Shown here: one piece after another, positions 15,801-18,455 of the stretch
Layout of the letters: each line of letters starts with the position of its first letter
Position numbering within the stretch: position 1 is the stretch's first letter
From: Blastocladiella britannica
Taxonomy: Eukaryota; Blastocladiomycota; Blastocladiomycetes; Blastocladiales; Blastocladiaceae
DNA length: 18,455 nucleotides
Assembly (NCBI GenBank): GCA_025349905.2
Contig: MU624893.1
Span: 1-18,455 of the forward strand
Reading direction: 5' to 3'
Translations under genes and position numbers: made by a program
The notes under the pieces: generated by a model
Told to the model about the DNA's origin: nothing
What the model saw: only the letters and a program-made list of their open reading frames with translations
Databases searched by the model: none

Positions 15801-18263
15801 ATATCCGCGAGCCGGCGGACCGTGTTGTACACTTCAAACACGGGCGCCACCGCCAGACCCGCGCCTTGCAGCCACATGCCGTCAATGTGCTCAAACAGGT
15901 GCTGGAGCAAGTGCCAGACCAGGCGCACCCGCGCCGCCGCCAGCTCGGGCAACCGGTTGGAGGCCGCCGTCAGCGCCGACTCGAAATCGTCCACATGCTC
16001 GGCGACCGTCGACACCAGCTGGCGCACCATGTCGACCGCAACCGCCGGGTCGCGTACGTCCACTGTCATGGACGTGTGGTCGCGGATAAGGGACTCGCGC
16101 TGCTCGCGTTCCAGCGTTGCCAAGATGCGCGTGAACTGGAGGTACCCGGCGCGCTGGGCGAGCGCGCATAGGTCGGGAAACTCGGGCGGCCACGAGTTGC
16201 GGTAGTTGGGGTGGTGGCTCAGGCTGGCGGCCATGGCCGCGGTGGCGGCATCGAACGCGGGCGACTGAGTCCGGGGCGGGCGCGGGCCAGCGATCGAGGT
16301 CGTGGGGACTGTGCACCGCAACATGAGTCGGCGCGCGGTGGCAATGGCGGTCATGGCGGCCGCGACACCGGCCGCAAACTCGTCGGCCGAGAACACGTCC
16401 GGGTGCCTCGCCACAACGTCGCCGGCGATACGGGCAACAAGCCCTGCCAGCTGCACAGTGCTGGTCCGCTCGTGCACCGTCACCACGGCGCGGGCCGCGG
16501 GATCGGGGGCCCCCGGTGGGTGCACGACGGGCCCGCGCATCAGCGCGCGGTCCACCACCAGCATCTGGGCCACCGCGTCTTCCAGCAAGTTGATGAGCCC
16601 GAGCCCCTTGGGTGGGGAAGTAGGGCCAGTCAGGTGCGTGCGAACGAGGCGGTCCAGCTCGTAAAACAGGCGCAACGACTCGGACACGCGCCACCGGGCC
16701 TGCAGCGCATCAATCAGTGGGACCATCTCTGCGGGGACAGCCGCATCGGGGTCCATGGCGGTGGCCATCTCGACCATGACCGCAAACTGGCGGTCGGCGT
16801 GTGGCGGCATAAACAGGGGCTTGGCCGACTGTGGGTCCGAGGAGCCGTGCTTGGATTTGCGGGTGATCTTGTCGGACTGCGCCGCCAAGGCCGCCAGCTC
16901 CGTCTGGACCTGTGCCTTTTCTCCCTCAAGCCAGTGGGCGTACTGCTCGCGCGACGCGAAATCGCTCACTTGGCGACCGGGGACCAGATCGCGGTCCAAT
17001 CGTGCCGAGTAGAGCTGCAGGTCTCGGTAGAGGTGCTTCATGCATTTTTTTTTTTTTTGGGGTGTGTCAGTGATCTTCTAATTTCTGGAAGCAGACGAAA
17101 CGAAAAAGAAAAAGAAGGGCTACCTTATCGTCCGCCTTGAGCTTGACCGAGGCATAGGAAGGGTCCTTGTGCTTGTTATTGGGTGCAAAACCAAAGAGGC
17201 GGCGAGCAAGGCGGGTCAGTGCGCCACCGCCGTGCAAGTGTCCGTCGCCGGATGCGGGCAGAGAGCGGCGATCGTACGTCAGCGCCGTACGCAGCACGTA
17301 CGGGTACAGCTGGGACGGGGCGAGGGTCTCGAAACTGCCGCCACCGAGCTGGCCAGGCGCCATGATGGGTGTACCGCTCATGGTCGGAACAAACGAGGCC
17401 ACAGTCGGCGACGGCAGCGACGTGGACGTATTGCCAATGCTGGACGTGGACGGAGACGTGGGCCGCAGCATCGGCGACGGCGACGAAGCGCGCAGATGCT
17501 GCTGCTGCTGGTAGCTATGTGCGGCCGCCAGAAACGCCGGCGACGTGGAGCGGCCGGGGGAAATGGCAATGGCTTGGCCGTGCAGGTGCGAATAGGCGCC
17601 GCTGCCGGCACTGCTGCCCTGGCTGTGGTGGTGGTGGGGCGTCATGAGAAGGTGCGGCGCTGCAGCGGCGGCGGAGGTCGGGGACCCAGCAGGGTGGTAC
17701 GCAAAGGCCGAGGTCGAGGCCGGAGTCGATGACGTGCGCACGGGCGACACCACCTGCACCGGCATCGAGCCGGTGGCAGACGACGTCGATTTGAGCGGGA
17801 CAGGGACCGGCTTGAACCGGCGAGGCGGTGGGATCACAGGCGTGAGCGACCCACCCAGCGACGTCGAGTCGCGCGAGCTGCCGTTACCGGCGGGCACCGA
17901 CGGGCCAGACGAAGAGGAGCTCCATTGCATGATGTGTGGCGGCAGAGGGGCTGCGCCAGTGGTGCTGGTCGACATGGACGAGGCGGGGCGGAGGGACGAG
18001 CGTGCGGGGCGTTCAGGAGCCCAGGTTGCGCCATTGGCAGCCGAAGCAGGGGCCGTGAGACCGAGCGACGAAGCCGGGCGCTGACCATTATTATTATTAT
18101 GGGGTAGTTGCGACGAGCGCAGTGGGCGGGGGCCGTCCACGCGCGTGACCGCGGTCCCAGGAAGCGGTGGTGGGCGCGGTGCCAGGGACTGGTCATAGGC
18201 GGCCGGGTCCCACGAAGCCGGGGTCGAGGACGAGTGCGGAGGTACGGGCGGGCGGTGTGACAT
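12833..18263 (-). CDS. UNC-13/Munc13-like C2-MHD vesicle-fusion protein
   Basis: Two exons are inferred on the minus strand: 18263-17124 and 17077-12833 (about 1,794 aa), joined by a 46-nt intron (or 49 nt using the AAG acceptor 3 nt later). The join keeps the frame and is supported by conserved-looking sequence (LYPYVLRTALTYDRRSL) at the end of exon 1. The first 300 residues are a Pro/Ser/His/Gln-rich disordered region. The rest is mostly helical: an MHD1-like segment (about 900-950), a FDEPLCVRLNNV motif (about 1023), a C2-like beta-rich region (about 1077-1270, VVELTPAPLVTVLG to LKLHVRW), and MHD2 (about 1383-1430, PLLDYLNKTLETMHTHLDG). FFYVDGEGLP follows, as in fungal UNC-13 homologues (S. 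pombe Ync13). Known role: tethering or priming of exocytic vesicles at the plasma membrane, including at division sites. If the intron is wrong, a separate 1,402-aa protein would start at the ATG at 17041. Confidence 0.8.
17045..17058 (-). repeat. A14 homopolymer in UNC-13-like exon start
   Basis: Fourteen consecutive A (minus strand) encode the QKKKK stretch just after the exon 2 acceptor and just before the internal ATG at 17041. If the number of A is wrong or varies, the two exons fall out of frame, so this run decides whether the gene is one or two units. Confidence 0.6.
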
Positions 18264-18455
18264 TCTTGAAGTTTTTTTTTTGAAAATGAATGAAATCGAG
18301 AGATTGCACATCTGATTCAACCAGACCGGAATCCATCGGAAAAGCTGAAACTCGTGAACTCGACCCTGAACTTAACCAGGGACGCCAAAAGGAAAGGCCT
18401 AATTGAGAAAGGGTGGGAGTGAACCCAAATAAAAAGGGGGGAAGACGAAACTGCC
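18264..18455. other. Upstream region of UNC-13-like gene
   Basis: The interval holds an A9 run just upstream of the start (18271-18279, seen as T on the plus strand), a possible leader and promoter sequence. No further gene or clear TATA motif was recognised before the window ends. Confidence 0.3.

Noticed and set aside
14421..16694. Several long open frames antisense or out of frame to the UNC-13-like gene
   Set aside because: They arise from GC-rich codon bias of the 1,402-codon exon and show no domain similarity or start context.
1..18455. CRISPR arrays, rRNA genes, intact tRNAs
   Set aside because: No regularly spaced repeats, rRNA-like sequence or complete cloverleaf were seen, and the window is eukaryotic in gene structure.

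Overview
The window looks like a gene-dense nuclear contig from a zoosporic, early-diverging fungus. The reasons are GC-rich exons split by many short (about 46-100 nt) AT-rich spliceosomal introns, a velvet-domain regulator (a fungal hallmark), a fungal-type UNC-13 protein, and genes often lost in Dikarya but kept in early fungi (a UFMylation adaptor, a Fanzor relic). Blastocladiomycota or chytrid-like placement is inference; nothing in the window names the species. All exon boundaries come from reading frame, GT-AG ends and protein-family continuity.

Layout. The left 2.7 kb (1-2720) is an accessory, decayed zone. It holds the C-terminal part of a Fanzor/TnpB-like nuclease relic on the minus strand (running off the left edge), a glutamine-rich broken gene, and two divergent F-box-like fragments in inverted orientation. 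A tRNA 3'-half-like scrap next to long A/T runs lies between the F-box fragments. At 2819-3235 is a small two-helix membrane protein interrupted by a TAG codon or a very short intron. From 3434 on come ordinary genes: an ING-family PHD chromatin protein (+, 5 exons), a DDRGK1/UFBP1-like protein of the UFM1 pathway (-, 3 exons, tail-to-tail with ING across 38 bp), an unidentified frame-broken coding stretch (6484-6781), a GLUT/SP-type sugar transporter (+, 4 exons), a probable truncated non-LTR retrotransposon with a 16-bp target-site duplication just upstream of the next gene, mitochondrial SSB (+, 5 exons), a velvet factor (+, 4 exons, starting 39 bp after the SSB stop), a protoglobin-domain protein with a C-terminal membrane anchor (+, 4 exons), and a large UNC-13/Munc13-like protein (-, 2 exons, about 1,794 aa) filling the right 5.4 kb.

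The genes do not form one pathway. They are independent housekeeping and regulatory functions: chromatin reading, ER-linked protein modification, sugar uptake, mtDNA maintenance, developmental regulation, haem-based sensing or binding, and vesicle fusion. What unites them is compactness: very short intergenic distances, a shared intron style with TTGAC/CTGAC branch-like motifs, and decay confined to the left flank and two spots (6.5-6.8 kb and 8.7-9.3 kb).
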